From CALDCK01 sp050618055 (GTDB lineage Bacteria; Myxococcota_A; UBA9160; SMWR01), in NCBI GenBank assembly GCA_050618055.1, contig JBNLVK010000219.1, positions 1-46,252 on the forward strand: a stretch of 46,252 nucleotides of DNA, given 5' to 3'. Under the pieces are notes generated by a model that had not been told where the DNA came from, made no database searches, and worked only from the letters and a program-made list of their open reading frames with translations. Made by a program: the position numbers and the translations under genes. Positions within the stretch are counted from its first letter, which is position 1. Every line of letters starts with the position of its first letter. Shown piece by piece: positions 15,661 through 26,280 of this stretch.

Positions 15661-16665
15661 CTACCAGCGGGTGACGGCGCAGGTCCAGGAGAAGCCGGAG
15701 CCGAAGGTGGTCATGGCCACCAGGTCGCCGCGCTGGATGCGGCCTCCCCGCACGCCCTCGTCCAGCAGCATGGGGATCGAGGCCGCCGAGCAGTTGCCGT
15801 AGCGGTCGATGTTGTTCGGGCACTTCTCCGGCGGGATCTCGAGCTGGTTCGCCACGAACTCGTTGATGCGCAGGTTCGCCTGGTGGAACAGGAAGTGGTC
15901 GACGTCCTCGAGCTTCAGGCTCGCCGCCGACAGCGTCTCCATCAGCACCTCGGGCATACGCGTCACCGCGTTCTTGAACACGAAGCGGCCCTGCATGCGC
16001 GGGAAGTGGCGCTTCTCCTTCACCATCTCCTCGGTGATCCGCACCGGCTGGAAGCCGGAGCCCGGCGCCTCGATCCACAGCTTGTCGGCGTACTTCCCCT
16101 CGGCGTGCAGGCGCACCTCGAGGATCTCGGACGCGTCGCCGTCGTCGTCGTTGGCCTCGACGATCACGGCGCCGGCGCCGTCGCCGAACAGCACCGCCAC
16201 GTCGCGGCCCTCGGTGGTGTGGTCGATGCCGGTGCTGTGCAGCTCGCAGCCCACCACCAGCACGCGCCGGTAGGTGCCGCTCTTCACGAAGCCGTTGGCC
16301 ACCGACAGCGAGTAGACGAAGCCGCTGCACTGGGCGCGCAGGTCGAAGCAGGGAAGCCCCTCCACGCCCAGCCGCTCCTGGAGGAAGAACGACGTGCCGG
16401 GGAACTCGGCCTCGGCGGAGAGCGTGGCCAGGATGATGCAGTCGAGGTCGCCGGCCTCCAGGCCTGCCGCTGCGAGCGCTCGTTCGGTGGCGCGCTGCGC
16501 CAGCTCCGACGGCATCTGGCCCGGCTCCACGTAGTGGCGGGTGACGATGCCGCTGCGCTGGCGGATCCACTCGTCGCTGGTGTCCATCAGCTCGGCTAGG
16601 TCGTCGTTGGTGACGACCCGGTCGGGCACGTACATGCCGGTTCCGGTGATCTTCGCGCGCTTCAT
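15661..16665 (-). CDS. FabH-like 3-oxoacyl-ACP synthase III
   Basis: This 334-residue thiolase-fold condensing enzyme has the complete Cys-His-Asn triad: Cys113 in LRAQCSGFVY, His261 in FLFHQANLRI and Asn291 in DRYGNCSAASIP. The C-terminal GSGFSWTCAVTRW closes the fold. FabH starts fatty-acid synthesis by joining an acyl-CoA to malonyl-ACP, but many bacteria have extra copies for special lipids, hydrocarbons or secondary products. No fabD, fabG or acpP lies alongside; it is coupled to hflX instead through a 4-base ATGA overlap. This may therefore be a specialised paralogue rather than the housekeeping enzyme, so no gene symbol is given. Confidence 0.87.
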   Translation of the reverse strand: MKRAKITGTGMYVPDRVVTNDDLAELMDTSDEWIRQRSGIVTRHYVEPGQMPSELAQRATERALAAAGLEAGDLDCIILATLSAEAEFPGTSFFLQERLGVEGLPCFDLRAQCSGFVYSLSVANGFVKSGTYRRVLVVGCELHSTGIDHTTEGRDVAVLFGDGAGAVIVEANDDDGDASEILEVRLHAEGKYADKLWIEAPGSGFQPVRITEEMVKEKRHFPRMQGRFVFKNAVTRMPEVLMETLSAASLKLEDVDHFLFHQANLRINEFVANQLEIPPEKCPNNIDRYGNCSAASIPMLLDEGVRGGRIQRGDLVAMTTFGSGFSWTCAVTRW

Positions 16666-18347
16666 GAGACTCCCCCTGATCCCGCGGCCTCGGCCACCGG
16701 CGCCGCTTCCTGCGGCCGATCCCGTTCCTCGAAGAGCAGCGCCTTGGCGCGCTCGATCAGCTCGCGCAGCCCGATGCGCCGGGTGGCCGAGATGGCGACA
16801 CCGCCGTGGCGGGCGGCGATGGCGGCGCCCACGCCCTCGGGCAGGCGGTCGACCTGGTTGAACACCAGCAGCTCCGGGGTCCCGCCGGAGCCGATCTCGT
16901 CGAGCACCTCGCGCACGGCCTCGATGCGCCGCTCGTAGTCGGGCGCCGCCGCGTCGACCACGTGCAGCAGCAGGTCGGCGTCGGAGAGCTCCTCCAGGGT
17001 GGCCTGGAAGGCGGCCACCAAATCCTTCGGCAGGTCGCGGATGAAGCCCACCGTGTCGGTGACGATCACCTCGCGGTCCTCCGGGAAGCGCAGCCGGCGC
17101 GAGGTCGGGTCGAGGGTGGCGAACATCTTCGCCTCGACGTGCACGTCGGTCTTGGTGATCGCCCGCAGCAGCGTGCTCTTGCCCGCGTTGGTGTAGCCGA
17201 CGATCGACAGGATCGGCACGTCGCGCCGCGCCCGGCGCTTGCGACGCGACTCGCGCTGACCGCGCAGCGCCTTCAGCTCGCGCTCGAGCTTCGCAATGCG
17301 GTCGCGCACGCGCCGGCGGTCGACCTCGAGCTTCGTCTCGCCCGGTCCGCGTCCGCCGATGCCGCCGGCCAGCCGCGACAGCGACACGTCGGCCCGCTGG
17401 GCCAGCCGCGGCGTCAGGTACTTCAGCTGCGCCAGCTCGACCTGGAGCTTGCCGTCCCGGGTGCGCGCGTGCTGGGCGAAGATGTCGAGGATCAGCTGGG
17501 TGCGGTCGATGACGCGCAGCTCCAGCCGCTCGGCCAGGTTGCGCGCCTGGGTGGGGTTCAGGTCCTGGTCGAAGATCACCAGGTCGACGTCGCTCTGGAA
17601 GGCGCGGATCACCAGGTCCTGGAGGCGGCCCGGGCCGATCAGGAACTTGTTGTCGAGCTTGGGGCGGTGCTGGGTGACGACGTCCACCACCTCGACGCCC
17701 GCCGAGCGCGCCAGCTCCTTCAGCTCGTCGAGGCGCGTCTCCAGGTCCAGCGGCTTGCGGCCGGCGGTGACACTGACCAGGATCGCGCGCTCGCCGTCGC
17801 CGACCTCGCGGGTGCGATCCTGGCGCGCCAGCTCCTCCTCGCGGGCGCGCACCCAGTCGCGGAAGTCGAAGTCGAGCCGCGCCGGCGGCGCCGGGTCGAA
17901 GTGCTCGATGCCCGAGCCGTCCTGGTTGGCCGGGCGCAGCGCCGCCCAGTGGGCCAGGTCGGGCAGGCCGTCGGCGTCGGTGGTGATGGCGACCATGGCG
18001 TCCAGGCGCAGCACGGCCAGGTCGGTCTCGTTGTCGCGGGACAGGCCCTCGTCGCCCGGGTGGCTCACGATGCAGCGGAAGCCGCGCAGCCGCCCGCGGC
18101 CCGCGCGGATGCGGCCCCAGTCGGGCATCTCGATGCCGCGCGCGTCGCCCACCATCACGTGGGTGACGTCGCCGCGCCGGTCCACCAGCACGCCGACCTG
18201 ACGGCCCGTCTCGTGGGTGATCGACGTCAGCTCGCGGGCCAGCTCCTGGGTGACCAGGCGCTCCGGCGGCAGCCGGCGGCGGCAGAGTCGTTCGAGCTGG
18301 CGGGTCTGGCTGGCCTTCAGGCCGTGGGTGTTGCCGAAGATGGGTAT
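16662..18347 (-). CDS. hflX: HflX GTPase with long N-terminal domain; apparent AUA start
   Basis: HflX is a ribosome-binding GTPase that splits stalled 70S ribosomes. Visible parts are the nucleotide-binding N-domain (PKLDNKFLIGPGRLQDL, DQDLNPTQARNL, RVIDRTQLILDIFAQHA), the linker GGIGGRGPGETKLEVDRR, and a G domain with G1 GYTNAGKS, G3 DTVGFI and G4 FNQVD. The first ordinary start is the GTG at 18191, but the frame continues upstream for 52 codons. That stretch reads like the extra N-terminal domain of proteobacterial HflX (IFGNTHGLKASQ, LERLCRRRL, TQELARELT, HETGRQVG). It ends at an ATA codon with GAGGAA about 8 bases before it, where ATG would be expected. The start is set there with caution. 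Confidence 0.88.
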   Translation of the reverse strand: MPIFGNTHGLKASQTRQLERLCRRRLPPERLVTQELARELTSITHETGRQVGVLVDRRGDVTHVMVGDARGIEMPDWGRIRAGRGRLRGFRCIVSHPGDEGLSRDNETDLAVLRLDAMVAITTDADGLPDLAHWAALRPANQDGSGIEHFDPAPPARLDFDFRDWVRAREEELARQDRTREVGDGERAILVSVTAGRKPLDLETRLDELKELARSAGVEVVDVVTQHRPKLDNKFLIGPGRLQDLVIRAFQSDVDLVIFDQDLNPTQARNLAERLELRVIDRTQLILDIFAQHARTRDGKLQVELAQLKYLTPRLAQRADVSLSRLAGGIGGRGPGETKLEVDRRRVRDRIAKLERELKALRGQRESRRKRRARRDVPILSIVGYTNAGKSTLLRAITKTDVHVEAKMFATLDPTSRRLRFPEDREVIVTDTVGFIRDLPKDLVAAFQATLEELSDADLLLHVVDAAAPDYERRIEAVREVLDEIGSGGTPELLVFNQVDRLPEGVGAAIAARHGGVAISATRRIGLRELIERAKALLFEERDRPQEAAPVAEAAGSGGVS

Positions 18348-18393
18348 GGGGTGGTTCCTCGACGCAGGGGCGGGGGGCGGTCGGCCCGGCGAC

Positions 18394-18399
18394 AGGCTA
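18394..18399 (-). promoter_or_regulatory. Candidate -10 (TAGCCT) for hflX-fabH
   Basis: TAGCCT lies about 46 bases upstream of the proposed hflX start in the divergent hflX/glmU space. It gives a leader that includes the GAGGAA ribosome site. No clear -35 accompanies it. Confidence 0.3.
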
Positions 18400-18478
18400 G
18401 CGCGGCGGAACCGCCGCAGCGCCGTTCCCCCCGGGGAATCGATCCTCCTCTTCGCTTCCCCTGCCCCTCGCGCGCCGG

Positions 18479-18484
18479 TAACGT
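18479..18484 (+). promoter_or_regulatory. Candidate -10 (TAACGT) for glmU
   Basis: TAACGT, followed by ccgcccgatg, resembles the TANNNT boxes before other genes here. Its gap to the chosen glmU ATG at 18506 is 21 bases and contains GAGGA as ribosome site, so this gene would have a short leader. Its partner -35 is unclear. Confidence 0.3.
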
Positions 18485-18505
18485 CCGCCCGATGAGGATG
18501 ACGGG

Positions 18506-19843
18506 ATGGACGATTCCACCGACGCTGCTCCGCTCGCCACGCTGATCCTGGCCGCCGGCAAGGGCACGCGCATGAAGTCGCGCACGCCCAAGGTGCTGCA
18601 CGAGCTGTGCGGGCGCAGCATGCTGGGCCACGTGCTCGACGCGGCCGAGCGCGCCGCGCCCGCGCGCCGGCTGGTGGTGATCGGTCACGGCGCCGAGGCG
18701 GTGGAGGCGGCCTTCCCCGAGGGTGTCGAGTTCGTGGTCCAGGCCGAGCAGCTGGGCACGGGCCACGCCGTGCTCCAGTGCCGCGAGCCGCTGGCCGGCT
18801 TCCGCGGCGACGTGCTGGTTCTCTACGGCGACACGCCGCTGCTGCGCGGCGAGACCATCGCCGCCATGCAGGCCGAGAAGGCCCGCACCGGCGCCGACCT
18901 GCTCATGCTGACCGCCGAGGTCGACGTCCCCGGCATCGTGGTGCGCGGCGCCGGCGGCGGGATCGAGCGCATCGTCGAGGCGCCGGACGCGACGCCTTCG
19001 CAGCTGGCCATCGCCGAGCGCAACACCGGGGTCTATCTGCTGGACGCGGCGCTGCTCTGGAAGCTGCTGGCCCAGGTGGGCGACGACAACGCCCAGGGCG
19101 AGATCTACCTCACCGACATCGTCGAGCTGGGCGTTCGCGAGGGCCTGCGGGTCGAGGCGCTGGCGCTCCCGGACGGCGACGAGGCGCTGGGCGTGAACAC
19201 CCGCGCCCAGCTGGCCCAGGCGGCGGCGGCCCTGCGACGTCGCATCCTGAACCGCCTGATGGACGGTGGTGTCACAGTCGTCGATCCCGCGAGCACGTTC
19301 ATCGACGTGGACGTGGAGATCGGAGCGGACACGGTGATCGAGCCGGGCTGTGTGATCCACGGTCCGACCACGATCGGAGAGGGCGTGCACGTCAAACCCC
19401 ACTGCACCATCGAGGCGAGCCGGATCGGGGACGACGTGGTCCTGGGACCGTCGGCCCACATCCGTCCCGACTGCGTGATCGGCCGGGGCTCGCGCATCGG
19501 CAACTACGTCGAGGTGAAGAACAGCAACCTCGGCGAGGGCGTGAAGGCGGACCACCTCTCCTACATCGGCGACGCCGACGTGGGAGACGGGGCGAGCTTC
19601 GGCTGCGGCTCGATCGTGGTGAACTACGACGGCTTCGAGAAGCACCGGTCGACCGTCGGCGCTCGCGCCTTCGTGGGCTGCAACGTCAACCTGGTCGCTC
19701 CCATCACCATCGAGCCCGACACCTTCCTGGCGGCGGGCTCGACCCTGACGAAGACGGTGCCCAGCGACGCGCTCTCGGTGGCGCGCGCGCGTCAGCGGAA
19801 CGTCGAGGGCTGGGTCTCGCGCCGGCGGCGCGAACAGGAGTAG
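18506..19843 (+). CDS. glmU: GlmU: bifunctional GlcN-1-P acetyltransferase / GlcNAc-1-P uridylyltransferase
   Basis: GlmU makes UDP-GlcNAc for peptidoglycan and lipopolysaccharide. The N-terminal pyrophosphorylase domain has LAAGKGTRM at 15-23, PKVLHELCGRSML, QAEQLGTGHAV and the metal-site block YGDTPLL. The C-terminal half, from about 250 on, is a left-handed beta-helix of hexapeptide repeats (VEIGADTVIEPGCVI...). It has acetyltransferase residues in VKNSNLGEGVKADHLSYIGDADVG and VVNYDGFEKHRSTVG; the last motif usually reads NYDGxNKH. The length of 445 residues is normal. The ATG at 18506 has GAGGA seven bases upstream; an out-of-frame ATG lies at 18492. It is coupled to glmS 7 bases downstream. 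Confidence 0.95.
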   Translation: MDDSTDAAPLATLILAAGKGTRMKSRTPKVLHELCGRSMLGHVLDAAERAAPARRLVVIGHGAEAVEAAFPEGVEFVVQAEQLGTGHAVLQCREPLAGFRGDVLVLYGDTPLLRGETIAAMQAEKARTGADLLMLTAEVDVPGIVVRGAGGGIERIVEAPDATPSQLAIAERNTGVYLLDAALLWKLLAQVGDDNAQGEIYLTDIVELGVREGLRVEALALPDGDEALGVNTRAQLAQAAAALRRRILNRLMDGGVTVVDPASTFIDVDVEIGADTVIEPGCVIHGPTTIGEGVHVKPHCTIEASRIGDDVVLGPSAHIRPDCVIGRGSRIGNYVEVKNSNLGEGVKADHLSYIGDADVGDGASFGCGSIVVNYDGFEKHRSTVGARAFVGCNVNLVAPITIEPDTFLAAGSTLTKTVPSDALSVARARQRNVEGWVSRRRREQE

Positions 19844-19850
19844 CGCGAGC

Positions 19851-21686
<1,836 letters not shown>

Positions 21687-21689
21687 CAA

Positions 21690-21708
21690 GCCGACCCGAA
21701 GGGTCGGC
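21690..21708 (+). terminator. Hairpin after glmS
   Basis: The sequence gccgaccc-gaa-gggtcggc is a perfect 8-bp stem with a 3-base loop, 3 bases after the glmS stop. No T-tract follows, so it may be a Rho-assisted end or a 3' stabiliser. Confidence 0.5.
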
Positions 21709-21790
21709 GCGCAGCGAGCCGCAGGCGAGCGAAGTCGAAGAGGCAAGACCCAGCGGAGCGGTGCACGAGACCCGGCCCGCGATCGCGCGC

Positions 21791-21796
21791 TATCGT
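21791..21796 (+). promoter_or_regulatory. -10 element (TATCGT) before the UvrD/PcrA gene
   Basis: TATCGT ends 9 bases before the ATG at 21806. The gap, ccgcccccg, contains no Shine-Dalgarno sequence, which suggests a leaderless or near-leaderless message. No clear -35. Confidence 0.4.
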
Positions 21797-21805
21797 CCGC
21801 CCCCG

Positions 21806-24022
21806 ATGCTGGCGGCGGACGAGATCCTCGAGGGCCTGAACCCGGAACAGCAGCAGGCGGTCCAGCACACCGACGGGCCGCTGCTGATCCTGGCCGGCGC
21901 CGGCAGCGGCAAGACGCGCGTGCTCACCCAGCGCATCGCCTACCTGGTGGGCGTCTGTGGCATCGCGCCCGAAGGCATCCTGGCCGTCACCTTCACCAAC
22001 AAGGCGGCGGGCGAGATGCGCGAGCGCGTCGAGAAGCTGCTGGGCAGCGACGCCCGGGCGCTCTGGCTCGCCACCTTCCACTCGGTGTGCGTGCGCCTGC
22101 TGCGCCGCGAGATCGGTCACCTGGGCTACTCGCGCGGCTTCGTCATCTACGACGACGCCGACAGCCTGGGCGTGGTGAAAGAGGTGCTGAAGCGCCACCA
22201 GCTCGACCCGAAGGGGGTCGACCCGCGGCGGCTGCGCTGGCGCATCGACCAGTGGAAGAACGCGGGCCTCTCCCCGGCGGCCGCCGTCGACCAGGCCCTC
22301 GACTTCGAGGACCGCCGGGCCGCCGAGCTCTACGGCACCTACCAGCGCCTGCTCGGCGAGGCCGGCGCGCTGGACTTCGGCGACCTGCTGCTCAAGACCG
22401 TCGAGCTGTTCGACCGCTTCCCCGAGGTGCTGGCCCACTACCGGCGCCGCTTCCAGTACGTGCTGGTCGACGAGTACCAGGACACGAACCGGGTGCAGTA
22501 CAAGCTGGTGAAGCAGCTGGCCAGCGAGCACCGCAACTTGTGCGTCGTCGGCGATCCGGACCAGTCGATCTACGCCTGGCGCGGCGCCGACGTGCGCAAC
22601 ATCCTGGACTTCGAGCGCGACTACCCGGACGCCACGGTGGTGAAGCTCGAGCGCAACTACCGCTCGACCGAGCCCATCCTGACCGGGGCCTCCGGCGTGG
22701 TCGCCAACAACCAGTCGCGCAAGGAGAAGGGCCTGTTCACCGAGCGGCAGGGTGGCGAGCGCATCCGCCTGTTCGAGGCCCGCGACGACCGCGAGGAGGC
22801 GGCCTTCGTGGTGCGCGAGATCCTGACCGGCGCCCGCGAGACGCCGCGTCCCTACGGCGACTTCGCCGTCTTCTACCGCACCAACGCCCAGTCGCGCGTG
22901 TTCGAAGAGGAGCTGCTCAAGTACAACGTGCCCTACGTGGTGGTGGGGGGCGTGCGCTTCTACGACCGCGCCGAGGTGAAGGACGCGCTCTCCTACCTGC
23001 GGCTGCTCCAGAACCCGGCCGACAACGCGGCGCTGCGGCGCATCGTGAACCGGCCGCCGCGCGGCATCGGCAAGACCACGATCGACCGCTCCGAGGAGCT
23101 GGCCATCGCCGAGAACCTGACGCTGCTGGAGGGCATGGAGCGCTACGCCGCCAGCGACGCGGGACGCCGCGCCGCGCCCAAGGTGCGCGCCTTCCTGGGC
23201 CTGCTCGAGGAGCTGCGCCAGGACACGCGCAACGCGGCGCCGGCGCCGGCGATCGCGCGCGTGCTGGATCGCACCGGCTACGTCGCGGCGCTCGAGCGGG
23301 CGGGCGGTCCGGAGGCCGAGACGCGGCTCGAGAACCTGCGCGAGCTGCTGGCCGCCGCCGAGGACTTCAGCCGGGCCAACGCCGAGATCGTGGACGACGC
23401 CCGCTCCGAGCTGGAGCTGTTCCTCGACCAGGTGGCGCTGGTGTCCGACCTGGACACCTACGAGCGCGGCGACGGCAGCGTCTCGCTGATGACCGCCCAC
23501 TCGGCCAAGGGCCTCGAGTACCCGGTGGTGTTCCTGGTGGGCATGGAGGAGGGCGTGTTCCCGCACGCCGGCTCGATCCGCGACGACGAGGGCATCGAGG
23601 AGGAGCGGCGCCTCTGCTACGTCGGCATGACCCGCGCCATGGAGCGGCTGACGCTGACCAGCGCGGCCGAGCGCCTGCGCTTCGGATCGCGCACCTACGG
23701 CGTGCCCTCCCGCTTCCTGGCGGAGATCCCGGCCGAGGTGGTCGAGGAGGTGCCGTCGGCGCGACGCGCCCGCCGCAGCGAGCGCAGCGGCCGGGCGGCG
23801 CCCCGCGGCGAGCACTACGACTACTCCTACGCCCAGAGCTCACCGGGCGAAGGCGGCGACGGCGAGATCGGTCCCGGCCTGCGGGTGCGCCACAGCCACT
23901 TCGGCACGGGCACCGTGCTCCAGGTGATCGGCCAGGGCCCGTCCCAGAAGCTCAAGATCCAGTTCGAGCGCGCCGGCGTGAAGACCCTGGTGGTCCGCTA
24001 CGCCAACCTCGAGCTGGGCTGA
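21806..24022 (+). CDS. uvrD: UvrD/PcrA-type superfamily 1 DNA helicase
   Basis: This 738-residue 3'-5' helicase has all SF1A motifs: LNPEQQQAVQH (Q motif), GAGSGKT at 31-37, TFTNKAAGEMRERV, VLVDEYQDTN with D222 and E223, GDPDQSIYAWRGA, ERNYRS, and further on SLMTAHSAKGLEYPVVFLVGMEEGVFP and LCYVGMTRA. The C-terminal segment, about 690-738 (LRVRHSHFGTGTVLQV...), is the Tudor-like domain that contacts RNA polymerase in UvrD/PcrA. It works in nucleotide-excision and mismatch repair and clears stalled polymerase. The ATG at 21806 is the first sensible start; a longer frame is out-of-frame glmS sequence. A strong hairpin follows at 24041. Confidence 0.94.
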   Translation: MLAADEILEGLNPEQQQAVQHTDGPLLILAGAGSGKTRVLTQRIAYLVGVCGIAPEGILAVTFTNKAAGEMRERVEKLLGSDARALWLATFHSVCVRLLRREIGHLGYSRGFVIYDDADSLGVVKEVLKRHQLDPKGVDPRRLRWRIDQWKNAGLSPAAAVDQALDFEDRRAAELYGTYQRLLGEAGALDFGDLLLKTVELFDRFPEVLAHYRRRFQYVLVDEYQDTNRVQYKLVKQLASEHRNLCVVGDPDQSIYAWRGADVRNILDFERDYPDATVVKLERNYRSTEPILTGASGVVANNQSRKEKGLFTERQGGERIRLFEARDDREEAAFVVREILTGARETPRPYGDFAVFYRTNAQSRVFEEELLKYNVPYVVVGGVRFYDRAEVKDALSYLRLLQNPADNAALRRIVNRPPRGIGKTTIDRSEELAIAENLTLLEGMERYAASDAGRRAAPKVRAFLGLLEELRQDTRNAAPAPAIARVLDRTGYVAALERAGGPEAETRLENLRELLAAAEDFSRANAEIVDDARSELELFLDQVALVSDLDTYERGDGSVSLMTAHSAKGLEYPVVFLVGMEEGVFPHAGSIRDDEGIEEERRLCYVGMTRAMERLTLTSAAERLRFGSRTYGVPSRFLAEIPAEVVEEVPSARRARRSERSGRAAPRGEHYDYSYAQSSPGEGGDGEIGPGLRVRHSHFGTGTVLQVIGQGPSQKLKIQFERAGVKTLVVRYANLELG

Positions 24023-24040
24023 AACCCCTGGAAATGCGAA

Positions 24041-24082
24041 CGGCCGTCTTCGGGGGAGGAGTCGGACCCCTGAAGACGGCCG
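24041..24082 (+). terminator. Long hairpin after the helicase gene
   Basis: A perfect 11-bp stem (cggccgtcttc/gaagacggccg) encloses a 20-base loop in which cggggg and cccc can pair again. It begins 18 bases after the helicase stop. A T-tract is lacking. It lies between convergent transcripts and could stop either. Confidence 0.6.
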
Positions 24083-24167
24083 CTGCATCGGAGTAACGCA
24101 ACAACAGAGGAGATGGAGTTTCAGGGAGTGAGACCCCGGGCCGGGCGACCGGGTTCCCGAAAAAAGA

Positions 24168-24581
24168 TCACTCCCGGGGCGGACCCTTCAGCTCCACCAC
24201 GTTGCCGTCCGGATCGCGCACGTACATCGACGGGCCGGTGCCCAGGGCGCCGTAGCGTTCGCCAACTTCCCCTGGTTCTACACCGGCTTGCGTCAGGAGT
24301 TGCCGGATCGCCGCCTCCTCGAAGGAGGCCAGCTGGAGGGCGAAGTGATCCATGTTGCGAGCCCTGCCCCCCGGGGGATCGCCGCCGGCCTGGCCCAGGG
24401 GCGCGTTCACGTCCACCAGGTCGATCAGGCTGGCACCGGCCCGCAGCTGCACCAGGCCCAGCGACTCGATGCGCCGCTCCTCGCGGCAGCCCAGCACGTC
24501 GCAGTAGAAGGCGAGCGAGCGCGCGACGTCGCGCACGCGCAGCACCACGTGGTCGATTCCCCGGATCTCGATCGCACTCAT
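24168..24581 (-). CDS. VOC (glyoxalase/dioxygenase-fold) family protein
   Basis: This 137-residue protein has two beta-alpha-beta-beta-beta modules. GIDHVVLRVRDVARSLAFY at the N-terminus has a candidate metal His, MDHFALQL in the middle has a second, and YVRDPDGNVVELKG near the end has a Glu ligand. It is therefore probably a metal-dependent VOC enzyme such as a lyase, isomerase or resistance protein; the substrate cannot be told. The ATG at 24579-24581 overlaps the stop of the upstream membrane glycosyltransferase gene by 4 bases (ATGA), so translation is coupled. Confidence 0.82.
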   Translation of the reverse strand: MSAIEIRGIDHVVLRVRDVARSLAFYCDVLGCREERRIESLGLVQLRAGASLIDLVDVNAPLGQAGGDPPGGRARNMDHFALQLASFEEAAIRQLLTQAGVEPGEVGERYGALGTGPSMYVRDPDGNVVELKGPPRE

Positions 24582-26224
24582 CGCCACTCCACGCTGAAGC
24601 GCCCGGAACGGTAGGTCAGCACGTGGGGCCGTGTGAAGCGCACCGAGCGCAGCACCGGCTCGCCGGCCCGGTCGCCGTGCACGCGCACCCGGGCCGCGCC
24701 GTCGGGCAGATCTTCGAGCGCGGCCAGCAAGGCGTCGCCGAAGGGCATGACCGCGAAGCGCGGCTCGTGCACCAGGTAGAGGTCGCGCGGACCGCCCGCC
24801 AGGCGCGCCGCCGCGCCGCCGCGGCGCAGCCGCCAGATCGGCTCGTCGGTCGCGAGGTCGGGCGCCACGAAGCGCACCGGTCCGTCGAAGCCCCAGTCGA
24901 GGCTCACCACGCGGGTGTCCGCCGGAAGCTCCCTGGCCAGCTCCTCCACCGCGTGGGACCAGCGCCCGCGCCCGCCGGTGTCGCGCAGCGTGGCCAGCGT
25001 CGCGACGTCGATGCGCAGCGACGCGACCAGCGTGCCCGCGACCATCAGCAGCGCCATGCCGCGCCCGGCCCACGCCGCGACGCGGTCGGCCCGCTGCCAC
25101 AGCATCACCGCCGCCGTCGCCACCACGAGCTGCGGCAGCGGAAGGACGTTCGCGTAGTGGTGGGCGCGCAGGGCCCGGGGCGTGAGCAGCACGCCCGCCA
25201 GCACCAGGACCGTCGCCAGCGCCAGGAAGCCGGCGCCCCGGTCGCCGGCCTCGCGCAGTCGCGGGATCAGGCGGAAGGCCCCGATCGCCAGCAGGCCGGC
25301 CAGCACGAGGGCCGCGCCCGGACCGCCCGCCGCACCCGCCACCTGGGACAGGTCCTCGAAGCGCCCGCCGGCCAGCATCAGCCGCTGGAAGTGGCTGCCG
25401 TCGAGGACGGTCCCCAGCACGCTCCACTTCTCGGCCAGGTCGCCGGCGAGGGATCCGCCGCGGGCGGCGGCGCCGGTGACGCTGAGTGCGCCGCCCAGGG
25501 CCAGCAGCAGCGGCAGGGCGCCCAGCGCGAAGCCGGCCGCCCCGGCGGCGATCCGCGCCCGCTCCTCGCGGAGGCAGCGCCACAGCACCGCCGGCGCGGC
25601 GACCGCCAGCGCCAGGGCGGCGCCGGCCAGGAAGATCCCGAAGTCGATCTTGTTGTAGACGCCCAGCCCCAGGCAGGTTCCGCCGACGGCCACCGACGCG
25701 GTGGACGGGAGCTGGAAGCCGCGCAGCACGGCGAACAGCCCCGCGCAGCGCAGCAGCAGGCCCAGCGCGAACGATCCCCAGTCGTGGCGGCCCAGGAACA
25801 GCAGCGACGGGTCGACGGCCAGCAGTGCCCCTGCGACCAGCGCCGCCGCGCCGCCCACCAGCCGGTTGGCGAACAGCATGGCGAAGGGCACGGCCAGCAG
25901 CGCCCAGAGCAGGGTGGCGGCGCGCAGCACGACCGCGTCCGCCTCGAACAGGGCGAACACCGGAACCAGCGCCAGGCTCTTCAGCGCGCCCATGTAGGGC
26001 TGCGTCATCCAGGGCAGCCAGCCGCCGAAGGCGCGCACCGACCGTGCGCCCGGCACGCGCAGCGGCTCGCCGTCGGCGCGCAGGAACTCGACCGCCGGAC
26101 CGGCCTGGATGACCTCGTCGTAGTAGAGGCCGGGCTCGTCCAGGTGGCGGGCCGCGAGGCCGAGCCCCAGCGCCACGTAGAGGGCGGCGGCGGCGAGCAC
26201 CCACGCCGGCGAGGCCGGCTTCAC
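24578..26224 (-). CDS. GT-C-type membrane glycosyltransferase (ArnT/PMT-like fold)
   Basis: This polytopic inner-membrane protein of about 548 residues has roughly 10-12 hydrophobic helices and a soluble C-terminal part of about 130 residues. The first periplasmic loop carries DEPGLYYDEVI with Asp36-Glu37, the acidic pair typical of GT-C enzymes that use polyprenyl-phosphate sugars. GRHDWGSF and YNKIDFGIFLAG lie in later loops. It probably attaches a sugar to a lipid, glycan or protein on the periplasmic side; the acceptor is unknown. The GTG at 26224 is preferred because GGAGG lies 7 bases upstream, although the frame is open to 26266. It is divergent from the methyltransferase gene and coupled to the VOC gene. 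Confidence 0.72.
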   Translation of the reverse strand: MKPASPAWVLAAAALYVALGLGLAARHLDEPGLYYDEVIQAGPAVEFLRADGEPLRVPGARSVRAFGGWLPWMTQPYMGALKSLALVPVFALFEADAVVLRAATLLWALLAVPFAMLFANRLVGGAAALVAGALLAVDPSLLFLGRHDWGSFALGLLLRCAGLFAVLRGFQLPSTASVAVGGTCLGLGVYNKIDFGIFLAGAALALAVAAPAVLWRCLREERARIAAGAAGFALGALPLLLALGGALSVTGAAARGGSLAGDLAEKWSVLGTVLDGSHFQRLMLAGGRFEDLSQVAGAAGGPGAALVLAGLLAIGAFRLIPRLREAGDRGAGFLALATVLVLAGVLLTPRALRAHHYANVLPLPQLVVATAAVMLWQRADRVAAWAGRGMALLMVAGTLVASLRIDVATLATLRDTGGRGRWSHAVEELARELPADTRVVSLDWGFDGPVRFVAPDLATDEPIWRLRRGGAAARLAGGPRDLYLVHEPRFAVMPFGDALLAALEDLPDGAARVRVHGDRAGEPVLRSVRFTRPHVLTYRSGRFSVEWR

Positions 26225-26240
26225 ACCGGGGCCTCCGCCC

Positions 26241-26269
26241 TTGACCTTTGCCGGCCGGGCGCGCACGCT
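26241..26269 (+). promoter_or_regulatory. Promoter of the methyltransferase gene (TTGACC-17-CACGCT)
   Basis: TTGACC (26241-26246), a 17-base spacer and CACGCT (26264-26269) precede the ATG at 26281 by 11 bases. The hexamers and spacing closely match those before larE (TTGACC-17-TACGCT), which supports both. Confidence 0.5.
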
Positions 26270-26280
26270 CGCCCGCTCCG

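Noticed and set aside
19844..19850. glmS ribozyme
   Set aside because: Only 7 bases separate glmU from glmS, too little for the ribozyme, and no such fold lies within the end of glmU that I can see.
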